From contig JAHLEZ010000007.1 in assembly GCA_020726505.1 (NCBI GenBank), positions 1,550,001 to 1,614,000 of the forward strand: a stretch of 64,000 bases of DNA, read 5' to 3'. Under the pieces are notes generated by a model. That model worked only from the letters and a program-made list of their open reading frames with translations. It was not told the origin of the DNA and ran no database searches. The translations under genes and the position numbers were made by a program. Position 1 is the stretch's first letter. The number at the start of each line of letters is the position of its first letter. The DNA comes from Leptodontidium sp. MPI-SDFR-AT-0119. Taxonomy: Eukaryota > Ascomycota > Leotiomycetes > Helotiales > Leptodontidiaceae. This document shows positions 12,211-23,190 of the stretch, piece by piece.

Positions 12211-13141
12211 ATGCGTCCCCTCATCTCCCTCTCATCCAGAGCCGTCCGGAATACATCTCAACTCAACCCAACCCAACACCGCATCCTCACATACACTACC
12301 TGCAGAATGTCATCCACCACATCTCCTCCCTCAACAGCTCCCAAACCAACATTCTCATCAACCTACCCTGCAGCCCAAGGGACCGCAGATTTGGAACCCC
12401 TGTTAAAAGCCAATGGAGGGAAATGGACGTTGATAGAGAGTGGGAAGGGGGTGGAGAGGGGGTTTAGGTTTAAGACTTTTAAAAAGACTTGGGTTCGTTT
12501 CTCTCTTCTCCCTTTTCTGCTCTCGCTTAGGTGCTGGCTTTGTTTGGAGACGCCCGCCCGCGGGATTTATGGGATCGTTCGATAGATGGGTGGAGGACCA
12601 TATGCCGAACCTAACCTGGTGGTCATGTTTTGCTACGGGTTCTGAATTTTTGGTCATGTTTGTTCTTTCTGTGGAGCTGGAAAGAGTAACGAGGAAAGGG
12701 TGGAGATGAGATGAGGTGATAGACCGTAAGAGAAGTGGACTTTCTAACTAACACGCCATAACAACAGGAATTCATGAATATCATCGCATCCGAATGTGCC
12801 GTGCAGAAACACCATCCTGAATGGTCGAACGTATGTGCCCTTTTCCCCTTTCTCACAAGTCACCCCATCCCTCCCCTCCCTCCAATGAAAATCTCACATA
12901 TCTTACACCATACCTCATTTAGGTCTACAACACGACATTCATCCGCTGGACGACTCATTCTCCGCCTGGGTTATCGGAGAAAGATGTTGTGATGGCGAGG
13001 TTTTGTGATGAGAAGGCTGTGGAGTGTGGAGAGGTTGTTACTGAGGGGGTGGAGGAGAAAGGTATCGGGAGGGAGTTGGCTGACCGGGTTGCGGTCGAGG
13101 GAGGGGATTGTTGCGTTCCTAAGGGGAAGGGGAGTTTGTGA
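12211..13141 (+). CDS. Pterin-4a-carbinolamine dehydratase
   Basis: Exons 12211-12492, 12768-12830 and 12923-13141 give 187 residues. The family signature KHHPEW with the paired active-site histidines lies in exon 2 (FMNIIASECAVQKHHPEWSN). Exon 3 continues VYNTTFIRWTTHSPPGLS, with the third conserved His. The enzyme dehydrates 4a-hydroxytetrahydrobiopterin during cofactor recycling, and homologues also act as pterin-binding dimerisation factors. The first 35 residues (MRPLISLSSRAVRNTSQ...) are basic and Ser-rich, like a mitochondrial presequence, and a second Met (MSSTTSPPS) could start a cytosolic form. The first intron is long for this window (275 bases) with a weak GTTCGT donor. The gene is convergent with ERG25. 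Confidence 0.9.
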
Positions 13142-13532
13142 GATGGGAATGAGGTTTGGTAAGATTGTGCAGCGATTCGAGGCTGCTGAATAAGGACGGG
13201 ATTCTACCAGTTGTTGGGGATTTATAGGATTTTAGGACTGTCTGGATCACTGGCATGAAAGAAGAGAGTGCTATATGGTACGGTCTTCAGTATTAATTAG
13301 GAGGTCACTATGTGTAACCTATGTATGATGGTCTAAGCGGGGCTTCCTTGCGCCGAATTCAAAAACGCCTGTAGTAACACATGCACGCAAAGCTATGCTG
13401 GAACCAATTACCCCCCTTTCACCTCCCCTATGCTCGACCTGTAGTCGTACCCCCAACACCTTCAGTGTCTTCGTACTGGTCCTTCTGACCTGCACCCTTG
13501 CCTCCGTATGTACACCTGCTGAAGCAGGATAT
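13142..13532. other. Convergent 3' intergenic region
   Basis: Shared 3' space of the dehydratase and ERG25 genes, 391 bases. Nothing else is seen. Confidence 0.5.
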
Positions 13533-14499
13533 CTACTGGGCCTTCTTTGCCTTCTTGGCTTCCTTTGCCAACTTGCGCTCACGTCTTTGCTTTGCAGCCT
13601 CTGGTCCAGCTTCAGTATCCATGAGGTAATCCCACCATCTGAAACTGCTGGCATAGTTGCCAATGAACCGTTCGTGGTGAACATCGTGATGCTCGGCTCC
13701 AGCCCAGAAGGGAATGAAGTGGTGAAGACTCCATGGGAAATCATATCCGCTGTGAGCATCGATAGCTTGGAAGAGACGGGCAGCGATCCAGAGGTACATG
13801 GTAAGGACGTGGAAGTTGCCAGTGACGAGACAGAAAACAATGGGGACAACAACTGTTCCGGCGCCGAGAACCATGGTTTCGATGGGAGAAGCGTATTCGG
13901 CGGCGAGTCCAAAAGGCGCAGAGTATTGGTGGTGAATCTTATGGACGTTCTTGTAGAAGAAACCAAAGTGAAAGAGACGGTGCATCCAGTAATGCCATGT
14001 ATCCTCCAAGACGAAGAAGATGGCGATTTGGACACAGATTGTTTGCCAGGAGGGGAACGGAACGCCAGTATCCATACCGCAAGAGACGGCCATTGGGTGG
14101 AAGAGCCAGATCTGGGGTAATTCGACGGTGAAATGACTGAGGAGGACGAGTTTTGTGCAGGCCCATTGTTCCTTGACGGTGGGAATCTTTTGCCCCTGAA
14201 GCTTCCACTTGTTGAAGTATGATATCCGGTCGATTATGATCCAAGGAAGACTTCGGCCAAAGTAGACGGCTTCATGCATGACGAAACTCATGATTCCGGT
14301 TGCGAGGACATCGTTTTGCATGTATGCGTACCAACTCTGTATTGCGCGTTAGTACTGTGTACGCTGTATGATAAGGGGGATCACTTACTGCCCAGAGACG
14401 CTCAAAGATGTTCAAGTGAACATTGTACTTTGACAGTTCATTGTAGATACCGAAGTAGGTATCTGGAGCTGCCAGGGTGGAATTGACAAGGAGAGACAT
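13533..14499 (-). CDS. ERG25: C-4 methylsterol oxidase (sterol C-4 demethylation)
   Basis: Two exons (14499-14389, 14336-13533) give 304 residues, the usual ERG25 size. All three histidine clusters of the fatty-acid-hydroxylase superfamily are present: HRLFH in [15 protein letters not shown], and HDVHH in [10 protein letters not shown]. They bind the di-iron centre. Several hydrophobic segments ([38 protein letters not shown]) fit an ER membrane enzyme. The tail is Lys-rich ([13 protein letters not shown]), compatible with a KKxx-like ER retrieval signal. The enzyme oxidises the C-4 methyl groups of 4,4-dimethylzymosterol to the carboxylate, the substrate of ERG26. It lies head to head with ERG1, sharing a 793-base promoter region. 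Confidence 0.96.
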
Positions 14500-15292
14500 G
14501 GCTGCGACCGCGTGGGGGAAAGAGGGTGTTGAAGTGAAGTTGTTGAGAGTTTGGAGAGAAGTGCGGCTGCGATGGTTTAATAATTTTAGGCTTTAGCGGC
14601 TCAGGCCACTGCAGTGCTCCCGGAATTCGCGATGCCGATCTGCTAAAGGGGGAAACGCAGGGTTTGGCAGCATTCACGTGATTGAAACACGTCAGGGAGT
14701 GGCGGGGTGGGCTTGGGCAACCCGAATACGATGAGATAACAGTCCCCGTGGCGTTTGAACCCATTGCTTGATCCTCAAGAATTCGACTCGACTTGACTCT
14801 CTTCGAATCCCACTTGTTGCCATCTGCACCCGATCTGGTCCCATCCCAGGGCGGTGAGGCCATTTCAATCCAATCCAATTGCCAGCAACGCCAAGAAAGA
14901 AAGCTTCTGTCATCTCATCATTCCAACGGCCACAGCCATCCCCTGTCGATTCAGGGGAGAAATCGAACGTTCGTCTATCGCCCGAGCCCACCCCAGTTTA
15001 ATTCCTTTCAATCGCCATATCGACTGTTGTCCTCGCCCGAGGAGTGATCAATAATTTAATATACCGCCTCTTTGTGGTGCGACAACCTTCACTTCGTCAG
15101 TCCTCAGTCGATTACCATCAGACCATTATCTCGACTTATAATTTGCCAGGTCCTGATTTCGATACCGAGCCGCAGCTGCAGGTACACAATCGCTCCACTC
15201 ACGTAATACACCACCTTTCACATGCTCGAAGATATCTAGAAAGACCCTCGATTCCTCTCCTAGATCCTCAACGATCCCCCAGACCTTCCAAG
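14500..15292. promoter_or_regulatory. Shared divergent promoter of ERG25 and ERG1
   Basis: The whole space between the two divergent start codons is 793 bases, including the ERG1 leader. It contains an extended E-box TCACGTGAT at 14674-14682 and a nearby CACGTC half-site. These resemble the sterol-response elements bound by SREBP-type bHLH factors in filamentous fungi. Further ERG1-side sequence is T/C-rich and leader-like. Shared sterol-dependent regulation is an inference from layout and motif. Confidence 0.55.
14674..14682. promoter_or_regulatory. E-box / SRE-like site TCACGTGAT
   Basis: Core CACGTG with flanking ATCA on one side (read on the minus strand ATCACGTGA). Fungal SREBP factors (SrbA) recognise ATCA-type elements and E-boxes upstream of ERG25 and ERG1. 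Single short motif, so the assignment is tentative. Confidence 0.4.
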
Positions 15293-16789
15293 ATGTCTTC
15301 CAGTCAATTTCAATCCGCAAACGAGGAGCGCAGACGTGTGCATCACGAAGCAGATGTAGTGGTGGTTGGAGCCGGTGTATTTGGTTGTGCAGTTGCATTT
15401 GCGCTGGCAAAGCAGGGACGGAGTGTTCTACTCTTGGAGAGATGGTTGCAGGAACCAGATCGCATAGTTGGAGAGCTGCTTCAGCCTGGAGGTATTTCCG
15501 CTCTGGAGAAGCTGGGTTTGGCGCATTGCACAGAGGATATCGATGCGATACCGGTCCATGGATATGAGGTGATATACTATGGGCAAGGAGTCAATATTCC
15601 ATATCCTCCCAATGCAGGAGCACAGCCGACAAAGGGAACCCAGGAATACACAAACGAGAAGGGTGGTAGACCAGAAGGAAGGGCTTTCCACCATGGACGA
15701 TTCATCTCGCAATTGCGAAGAGCTTGCGCCAGTCAGGCAAATATCACAATCGTGGAGACGGAAGTTACAGACACCATTACGAGCGAATTCCAACCACAAG
15801 TCCTTGGTGTTAAGTCAAGGACTCGGAATCCACAGACGGGAAAGAAGGAGGAAGATTATTATTTTGGACAACTCACAATCATTGCCGACGGCTACGATTC
15901 GAAGTTTCGGAAACAATATATCGCAAAGAAGCCTATTGTGAAGAGCAAGTTCTACGCATTGGAATTGATCGATTGTCCTCTACCTGCTCCTTTCCACGGG
16001 ACGGTCATACTCGGGGATGCCTCGCCTGTTCTGCTCTATCAAATCGGTACACACGAGACTCGAGCTTTGATAGATATTCCAGAGAATCTCCCAGCTGCAT
16101 CTGTGAAGAATGGAGGGGTACGGGGGTATCTGAGGAATACAGTTCTTCCTACTCTTCCATCACAAATGCAGCCGTCCTTTGAAGCCGCTCTTGCGGATGG
16201 TAAAATCCCCAAAAGCATGCCCAACAGTTTCCTACCTCCTAGTACACAAATGGAGAAAGGTTTTGTGATCCTTGGCGATGCAATGAACATGCGTCACCCT
16301 CTCACAGGTGGTGGAATGACTGTAGCATTCAACGATGTCGTCTTACTGTCTAAACTGCTCGCCCCCGAACGGATTCCAGATCTTGGCGATACAGTTGCCA
16401 TCAAGCAAGCTATGAAAGATTTCCACTGGCAGCGCAAGGGCTTGTCGTCCATCATCAACATCCTCTCCATGGCATTGTATAGTTTATTCGCCGCCAACGA
16501 TCGCCAACTCAGCGCACTCAAGAAGGGATGTTTCGCCTATTTCCAACGAGGTGGGAATTGTATCGATGGCCCATCAAGTCTTCTCGCCGGTATCATCCGC
16601 CAACCTCTCGTCCTCGTCTACCACTTCTTCGCCGTCGCTGTCCTCTCCATCTGGCTCGTCTTCCAAGACACCGTTGGAGGCTTCCTGGGGTTGTGGAAAT
16701 TACCCCTTGCTGTTGAAGAGAGCATTCGTGTTTTCTACAAAGCTTGTGTGGTTATATTCCCTTTTATCTTTAGTGAGGTGAGGACTTGA
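15293..16789 (+). CDS. ERG1: Squalene epoxidase (squalene monooxygenase)
   Basis: An intronless frame of 498 residues, starting at MSSSQFQSANEERRR. The open frame upstream to 15044 is leader-like. An N-terminal FAD-binding Rossmann motif (VVVVGAGVFGCAVAFAL with Glu in LLLERW) is followed by the substrate region (IVGELLQPGG), the second FAD motif (IIADGYDSKFRK) and the GD motif (VILGDAMNMRHPLTGGGM). Two hydrophobic C-terminal segments (PLVLVYHFFAVAVLSIWLVF and a final one) anchor it to the ER or lipid droplets. It converts squalene to 2,3-oxidosqualene, the first oxygen-requiring sterol step and the target of allylamine antifungals. Divergent partner of ERG25. Confidence 0.97.
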   Translation: MSSSQFQSANEERRRVHHEADVVVVGAGVFGCAVAFALAKQGRSVLLLERWLQEPDRIVGELLQPGGISALEKLGLAHCTEDIDAIPVHGYEVIYYGQGVNIPYPPNAGAQPTKGTQEYTNEKGGRPEGRAFHHGRFISQLRRACASQANITIVETEVTDTITSEFQPQVLGVKSRTRNPQTGKKEEDYYFGQLTIIADGYDSKFRKQYIAKKPIVKSKFYALELIDCPLPAPFHGTVILGDASPVLLYQIGTHETRALIDIPENLPAASVKNGGVRGYLRNTVLPTLPSQMQPSFEAALADGKIPKSMPNSFLPPSTQMEKGFVILGDAMNMRHPLTGGGMTVAFNDVVLLSKLLAPERIPDLGDTVAIKQAMKDFHWQRKGLSSIINILSMALYSLFAANDRQLSALKKGCFAYFQRGGNCIDGPSSLLAGIIRQPLVLVYHFFAVAVLSIWLVFQDTVGGFLGLWKLPLAVEESIRVFYKACVVIFPFIFSEVRT

Positions 16790-17308
16790 TGGGGGAGATG
16801 TGAGGGGCGCTTTTGCGTTTCAGCGTGATAAGCGAAGATGGATAGATGATTTGATTTGTACAGTACGATACCTCAGCGATCGTGGCGAGGCGTTGTTTGA
16901 GGTGATGGAGTATGGAATTAATGGGAAGGCAAGGCGGGGTATACTCTCTAATCAGCCAGTCTTCTCTGATAATATAATATTAATCTTTGACCATATTCCT
17001 CGAAGCGAGCGAGCGCTCTTCATTAACTTTTGTTTGAATATGCCTGACTATGTTTCTCGCTTACTGTGTTTGAAGTACCGCTCTGGAGCCAAACTATATC
17101 TCCCAAAGGTTGACGGCTCTGGAGTCCCTCTCCTCTTCTCACACCTGTCTAGCTTTCAATGTCTACGAACTCCCCTTCCTCGAACCCCTCCCATCTATTC
17201 CAAGCACTCCCAGCACCACCCAATATCTCATGGTCCATTCTCAGCTCTTCTCAGAAACCTCCTCACTATCAGGCTCACCAGCAGTCATAATCCTATTATT
17301 ATAAGTAT
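16790..17308. other. Convergent 3' region of ERG1 and the aquaporin gene
   Basis: No gene is supported. Open frames here are short, and one runs antisense to the aquaporin tail. Confidence 0.45.
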
Positions 17309-18699
17309 TCATCCCAACCGCCTCCCACTACCATGAATCGACCCCTGAGTTCCAGGCTTAATAGATGACTTCCTCGGCACTTGATTAGAACTCGAAGACG
17401 CCAGCGTACGATCTGACGAGCCACCACTCGTATGAACAGAAGCAATGGTATCGTTACCATGCATACCACCATTTCCAAGCCCTCGGTATTGATCCTCCGT
17501 ATGTGCAGGCGCAAGACTATCACTAAAATGTCTCGATTGTGCACCATATTCCAACGACACGCCATGAGAACGACCTTCCTCAGCAGCCACATAATCGCTC
17601 GGTGCAAAAGAAACTTTCAGCGCGCTTGTATCTAGATCGGGATTGAAGTGCTCACCTTCTGGCTTCATGCTGTCTTGTCCAGGATTGGCGGTCTCGTATT
17701 CAAGTATCTTCATGAGTAGGTAGACACCAGATGCGACAATGGCGCCGAGGATAGGTCCGATCTAGTAAATCCAGTGATAGGAGCGGAATTGGCGAGATAC
17801 GACTGCTGGACCGAATGAGCGCGCTGAGTTTACTGATCCGCCTGTGAAATATACACCTGATTCTCGTCCGTCAACGTTGCGATTTGGGATTCAGGATTTT
17901 GATGCATGGATGTATGTGTGCTTGCTTACCCATTAGTTCGGCAATGAATAGAGAGAGCCCGATACCGATGGGGGCGATGAATGTCCCCTTGTGTTTCTCA
18001 GCTGCGAGCATGAAGATGGTGAAGACTAGCAAGGCGGATAGGAACATCTCGATGAATAGTCCCTGGATGATACTCGTCCCGCCTCCAAGCTCGGTTTGAA
18101 CTGTCAAGGGCCCAGGGAGAAAGGTAGAGAGAATCGCAGCTGCTGTGATGCCACCGAGGATTTGGGCAATGGTAAGAAGTGCGCCTCGTGTGTAAGGTAA
18201 AGCGCCGACGAGACACATTCCGAGAGATACCTGGGATGTTAGTGTTGCTTGATTTTGAAGCTGGGATATCAGATATTAACCTACAGCAGGGTTGAACAAT
18301 CCTCCACTAATGCGGAAGAAGATCCACGAATTCACAGTAAGAGAAAACCCGAAGCATAGTGAGATATACAGCAACTGATCCACATGGCTAGTTGCGCCGA
18401 CTTTGCTCTTTTCTGATGGATGTGCGTTAAGAGCGACTTGAGTTCCTGCGAAGGCGAAAAGGAGGAAGAGTGTTGTGCCCGCGAACTTGGCGATTGTAGC
18501 TACTAAGTGATTACGAGCCTGAATGTGAGCTGATGATTTGCTGTGCTCTGGTCGCAGGACTTACATGATCTGGGGCCTAGTTGAGGGATGGTAGACGATT
18601 TGACTTCAATGAACTTGTTCTACTCTTCGTGCTTGGTCCCTTGCGCGAGAAGGAGGGCAATACAATTCTGGCACCGCGTCGAGGCTTGTTGATATTCAT
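17309..18699 (-). CDS. Aquaporin / aquaglyceroporin (MIP family), interrupted by an in-frame stop
   Basis: Five exons fit (18699-18664, 18619-18565, 18502-18285, 18230-17930, 17856-17309; the first is least certain), 385 codons in all. The first NPA box (FNPAVSLG) and a variant second box ([11 protein letters not shown]) flank the usual six-helix fold, so the channel should pass water or small solutes through a membrane. Codon 235 is TAG at 17764-17762, where relatives have Trp in HWIYW. The frame then continues clean for about 150 codons with the sixth helix ([18 protein letters not shown]) and a Ser/Gly-rich tail. A TGG-to-TAG change fits a C-to-T event in CpA. A 42-base in-phase intron ending TTTACTAG could bypass it, but would delete part of loop E. 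A damaged allele or a sequence error is possible. Confidence 0.8.
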
Positions 18700-19254
18700 T
18701 GTTTCAATTTTTGGGGAGATAGTTGTATAGAAAGCAAAGCTGCTCGAAAATTGGATGGTCAAAATCGTAGAAATATCAGGAGAGTACCGTACCACTTAGA
18801 AAGCTCAAAAGTATCATAAAGTCATTACCATGAATCTCACTCCGAGACCTCTGAAGGAACAATAGAGCAGGCAATGTGAGATTCTGGCAGCATAGCCTTT
18901 CGAAGAGTGGCTGGAAGCAAGCTGGAGCGGCCACCAAACGGTTTATCGGCCCTCAAAAGATTGAATTGGCCATTAGGAAAATGGGATAACCGAGCAAGCC
19001 TAGCACCCAACCACTGCAATCCTGCAATACTAGCAATCATCTTATCTTACCGCTAGTCCAAGACCTAACCAACTATCACAATACTGCAACGCGAACAATT
19101 ATTCCCTTTAAGCCTCAGAATACACTACGATTTACAGTACCCTTATTCCCGCGCCAACTCAATAAGTAGATCACATTTGATGATTCTATGAGTACTTTAT
19201 CTTACCATCCTTTCGCTATATTCTCAGATTGAGCAAGCAACAAAAATCCCCACG
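18700..19254. other. Divergent intergenic region
   Basis: Promoter space between the aquaporin and the kinase-fold gene. A 67-codon open frame on the minus strand (18837-19040) looks moderately protein-like but matches nothing I recognise. Confidence 0.35.
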
Positions 19255-20070
19255 ATGGAATCTCGTACCGTCCCCAAATCGGAAATCGAGGTACTATCAC
19301 AAGAAATCAACGAAGACTTTGGATTTTATCGCATACGGGCCGGACAAAGAGTTCACTATGTGACAATAGCAACCGACGTTTTTGATGAAGACGCGATGTG
19401 TCGTCCGCACCTGCTCATACCCCAGTTACCGGATTTTCCAGACAAAAACTGGACAATAATGGAAGTTAGCCGCAAATCAGACGGTTCCTTGACATTCGAT
19501 CTCTCATTCGAAGCCTTACCAGCCGTAAAGACGATATGGCATCCAAAGACCATCGACGTGCTGTCTTTAGAGAAAGTCAAGCGGCACCGTTCCGGAGTTC
19601 ACGAAGTACTGTTTTCGGGCCTTCCAGCCATTTGCAAAACTGCATGTTTCGGGTGGCAAATCCCTAGAATCGAGCATGAGACCTACACATATTCAGTGAT
19701 CGAAGAATACCGAGAGCCTGGGGATCCGGTCATCGCTCCTGCTTTCTTGGGACACGTGACGGAGAATGGACGGGTGATTGGGATGCTGCTTGAGAAGTTG
19801 GAGGGCGACTTTGCATCGATGGATGATCTACCGGTGTGCAGAGAAGCCCTCGAGAACTTTCATCACATGAATATGGTTCATGGAGATGTTAACCGCTACA
19901 ATTTTATCCTGGATCGGTCGAAGGAACCTGTTCAAGTTCGCCTCGTCGATTTCGAATATGCTGAACCATATGAGGAATCGAAGGCGCTTGAAGAGCTCCG
20001 ATCACTGTCGTCGGAACTGGCAGAAACCACTGGAAGAGGCGGATCAGTTGTAGTAGTTGATAGTGTTTGA
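19255..20070 (+). CDS. Kinase-fold protein, atypical (APH/RIO-like)
   Basis: A single-exon frame of 271 residues, MESRTVPKSEIE to VVVVDSV. The C-terminal half holds a kinase-like catalytic loop (VHGDVNRYNFIL, about residue 206) followed by a metal-loop equivalent LVDFEYA. The Lys in PAICKTA (about residue 128) could be the ATP-anchoring residue. The N-terminal 100 residues form a beta-rich region I do not recognise. Fungi have many such short orphan kinase-fold proteins, often annotated vaguely. Substrate unknown. Since it lacks the alpha-C/Gly-loop landmarks of eukaryotic protein kinases, it may act on a small molecule or be a pseudokinase. Confidence 0.7.
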   Translation: MESRTVPKSEIEVLSQEINEDFGFYRIRAGQRVHYVTIATDVFDEDAMCRPHLLIPQLPDFPDKNWTIMEVSRKSDGSLTFDLSFEALPAVKTIWHPKTIDVLSLEKVKRHRSGVHEVLFSGLPAICKTACFGWQIPRIEHETYTYSVIEEYREPGDPVIAPAFLGHVTENGRVIGMLLEKLEGDFASMDDLPVCREALENFHHMNMVHGDVNRYNFILDRSKEPVQVRLVDFEYAEPYEESKALEELRSLSSELAETTGRGGSVVVVDSV

Positions 20071-23000
20071 AATGAAACCCTTATTGCCGTGCTCCTGTCT
20101 GAGATGATTAATCCCTAGTGTGGGAATCGACGGATAAGTCGAGCAATTAGCTGCAAGGGGAGTGAGGGGTTTAACGACGTTGGACAAGGGGAATTCTCTG
20201 AGCATGAAGACGCTGAGGAAGAGGTGGAGGATAGGGGTTGTTTTGGCAACACACACTGCACTGGCACAATGAACGCTTTTGATTAAGATATCGATGCTGA
20301 TCTTGAAGCGGACTGGAGGCAGCTCTGCGGGAGTCAATGAGAACTACGACACCGTTATCTAGATTTTGCAAGGGGTTGGGAAAGGATTTGAAAGGTAAAG
20401 ACGTGGAGCCGAGGTGAGATGTGATGTAATGGGGACAATTAAATACAGACAGTCTATGAATAAAGCCTCACTGCCCGCACCATAAAATCACACAATCGAC
20501 TGTAAATATTTCTTCTCTTCTTGATAACTTGAGAATTTCGCGGAAGAAATGGCAGCCACCCATTCTCCCGAAACCATATTCACAACAGTGACCTCAGCGT
20601 CTTCATTCCTTGAATTGTCTCTGTGGGCGTAACAAGATGATTTGCCGCACCTGTCTCGGCCGTTGACCTGCTGAGAGTCTAGCTTGGTGCACATGTCTGA
20701 GATCAGAGTGGATATTAGCAACAGCTTATAATCTCGGATCCTTAAGATATCAAACGAAAAGGACGCATTCAACGTGGCGCGTCCATGTTTCATTATCTTG
20801 CATATATTTCCAGTTACTTTCGTCTTGGTTACGCTATTTTTACCCTCTTTGTATTTTCTCGTGTTCACATCTTATTTAGTAATTTCTAGTTGGCTCCAGG
20901 ACAAGATACCTAACTTCAAGAAGCTGAGGATCAGCGCTTGCTCGTTGTACCTTGGTAGAGGTCTCGCCGCATCCGTCAAGGGGAACAGTAGTACTCTCCC
21001 ATTTTTTTTTCGATAGGAAAAACCCCGTAGCCTTTGAGCATGATGCGTAATGCTTAATCACGCTAAATCAACGTGGGTCCCAACTTTGGTGCACCGCCAG
21101 ATAATCCTTCTTAATCATATCATTAATATCGCAATATGTCGAACGAAAAGTTTCGATTATTCCTGCGATTCAATACTTCGAATGTACCTGGCGAGCCGAG
21201 TGGGAGACAAAGTTTGCTTCAAGAGCACTTGTTTAGCGTTATTGGACGGGTTGTCAGTTCTTTCGACCATATCCACACTCCCGGGCTTATCGACAGCCCA
21301 AATCAGATCGCGTATCTAGTGGTCGATGTGAATGTTGGAGAAAAGGGTCATGAGCTGAGCAATATTCCCGTTAAATGCTATAAAGTTGTTTATTCTAAGG
21401 GGGAACCGTAAGATCCACAACTCCTACCTGTCTCTTGTAAGGTTATCTAAAATATACTAGCACCTTTTTTCCTCGTTCATACAATGTTGCGAAGTATCAC
21501 AAGATGTTGCCATGGGGCGGGCCATGACGGGGTGCTGGATTCCGAGCAGGGCAATTAGCTGCGAAATGACAGTAAGCTCCACGAGCGTTTGATCGTCTCA
21601 TGTTAATCACAATGTAGACGTATTGCAGAAAACTTCCCTTGCTATGATTACTCGTGGTCCTAACCTTCGATTTATTTGGACCACTTGATGCAGTATAAAC
21701 ACAGTCTTTTAGTACTATTTTATACCCCTCCTCCTTTGATTCTTTCTCCCAAGACCCAATAATAGATCCCACCCGCAGATTAACGGTAAGACTAAAAACT
21801 ATCAGCGCTTTATTACTGAGACATGGTTGTGTGATATCTGAGACTCTACCTAAACAAAGGTTGTCCTTATTAAAGTTGTTGCTGCCAGATCAGAATCGGG
21901 TGGGGTATCTCCCTGACAGCCGGACAGGTAGTGTCTGATGTATTGTCCGCATCATGAGACAGTTCGCGAGGAGGTGGACAAATTGCACCACTTGAATCAT
22001 CCAAGTGAGTGCCACATTTGAGCACGTCGATAACCTGGTCGTGACCACATCTTAAGTGGTGCCATAATCCATCTTCACAAGACATCTGCCTTTAAATTAA
22101 TAAGTGGCGGAAGACCCGTCAGTTGTGCTTATTTCACATTTTAGAATTCGGTTGATTCAAGTTAATAAAAAGGTACTGCTTTGACAACATATCTGTAAGA
22201 TAATCTCGTTATAGATATATCCTTTCGCAAAACATCAGATACAAACCAGGAGCTTCCTCTTGGGTGTTCATATAGCCAATTTAACACTGCCACGTCACAA
22301 TTCCACGACACTGGACGAACACTCTGCGATGTCCTCGCTCTTCCTTCATAAACATAATAAAAACCAAAACCAAAACCAAAACCAAAACCAAAACCAAAAC
22401 CAAAACCAAAACCAAAACCAAAACCAAAACAAGGAACGAGGACCTAATCAACTCCGGACAGTTTCAACAACAGACAAAGTGCAGTGATGAGAAATCCAGA
22501 ACGCAAGAATAGAAGAACATCCGTATCGATCTCAATATGCTTCGACCTTGGATCCTGATATCGATAGTAATATACGTAATAATAGATTTGATTGAGAGAA
22601 TCGAGGACTCTCACGTGGAAAAGCTTGTTTTCTCTAGCCTCAAACCGCCGGGAATCTGGAGAAAGAAGACTGGATTCCAAATCGGGATTTTGAGACGTTT
22701 TATACCTCACATTGAACGCTTTTGAAAGCGTAACTTTCTGCTCATTGTCCAGAGACATCTCTCAGCCTTATACTTTGGGAAAAACAAATCAGTTGTAAAG
22801 CAGCAGAAATCAATCACATCATCTCATCAGTTGATCAGGCGAGTTGCTGCCCGGTTTGCTGTCAACGCAAGCCACAATCTGCCGCATCCGCACTGCACCC
22901 TATCCCTGCCCTCCCTGCCCTCCCCTGTCGCTCTCAGTCGTGACATCCCGCCTGAGCCACAGTCACAGTCCAGAGCCCACAGCATCTCGAGCCTCAAGAC

Positions 23001-23190
23001 TCCTCTCGACCAAGACATCTGCGAGACGACAACATCTACCTAACTCACGATCAGCTTCACGCCCAAGCTTTCCAAACTACCAAACAACACTTTCCCACAG
23101 TTCCTCCCTACGACGTTGGATGCGACCTTCCTCTGTCTTCCGCAGCCCTCGAGCTGATTAGGTGCCCGCAGTGGCATTCACGCCCTCATC
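20071..23190. other. Long gene-poor region with microsatellite and a 5' leader
   Basis: About 3.1 kb. No gene with recognisable similarity. A 91-codon frame at 21136-21411 (MSNEKFRLFLRFNTSN...) is the most protein-like but unsupported. A hexanucleotide array lies at 22361-22431, and the last 400 bases are the C-rich leader of the PA-RING gene. Confidence 0.4.
22361..22431. repeat. AACCAA hexanucleotide microsatellite
   Basis: Nearly perfect tandem AACCAA units, about 12 copies. It encodes an Asn-Gln run in one frame of a short open frame that is unlikely to be a gene. Confidence 0.9.

Noticed and set aside
22260..22487. Frame with Asn-Gln repeat, possible prion-like protein
   Set aside because: The run is simply an AACCAA microsatellite; the flanks are too short and non-conserved looking.
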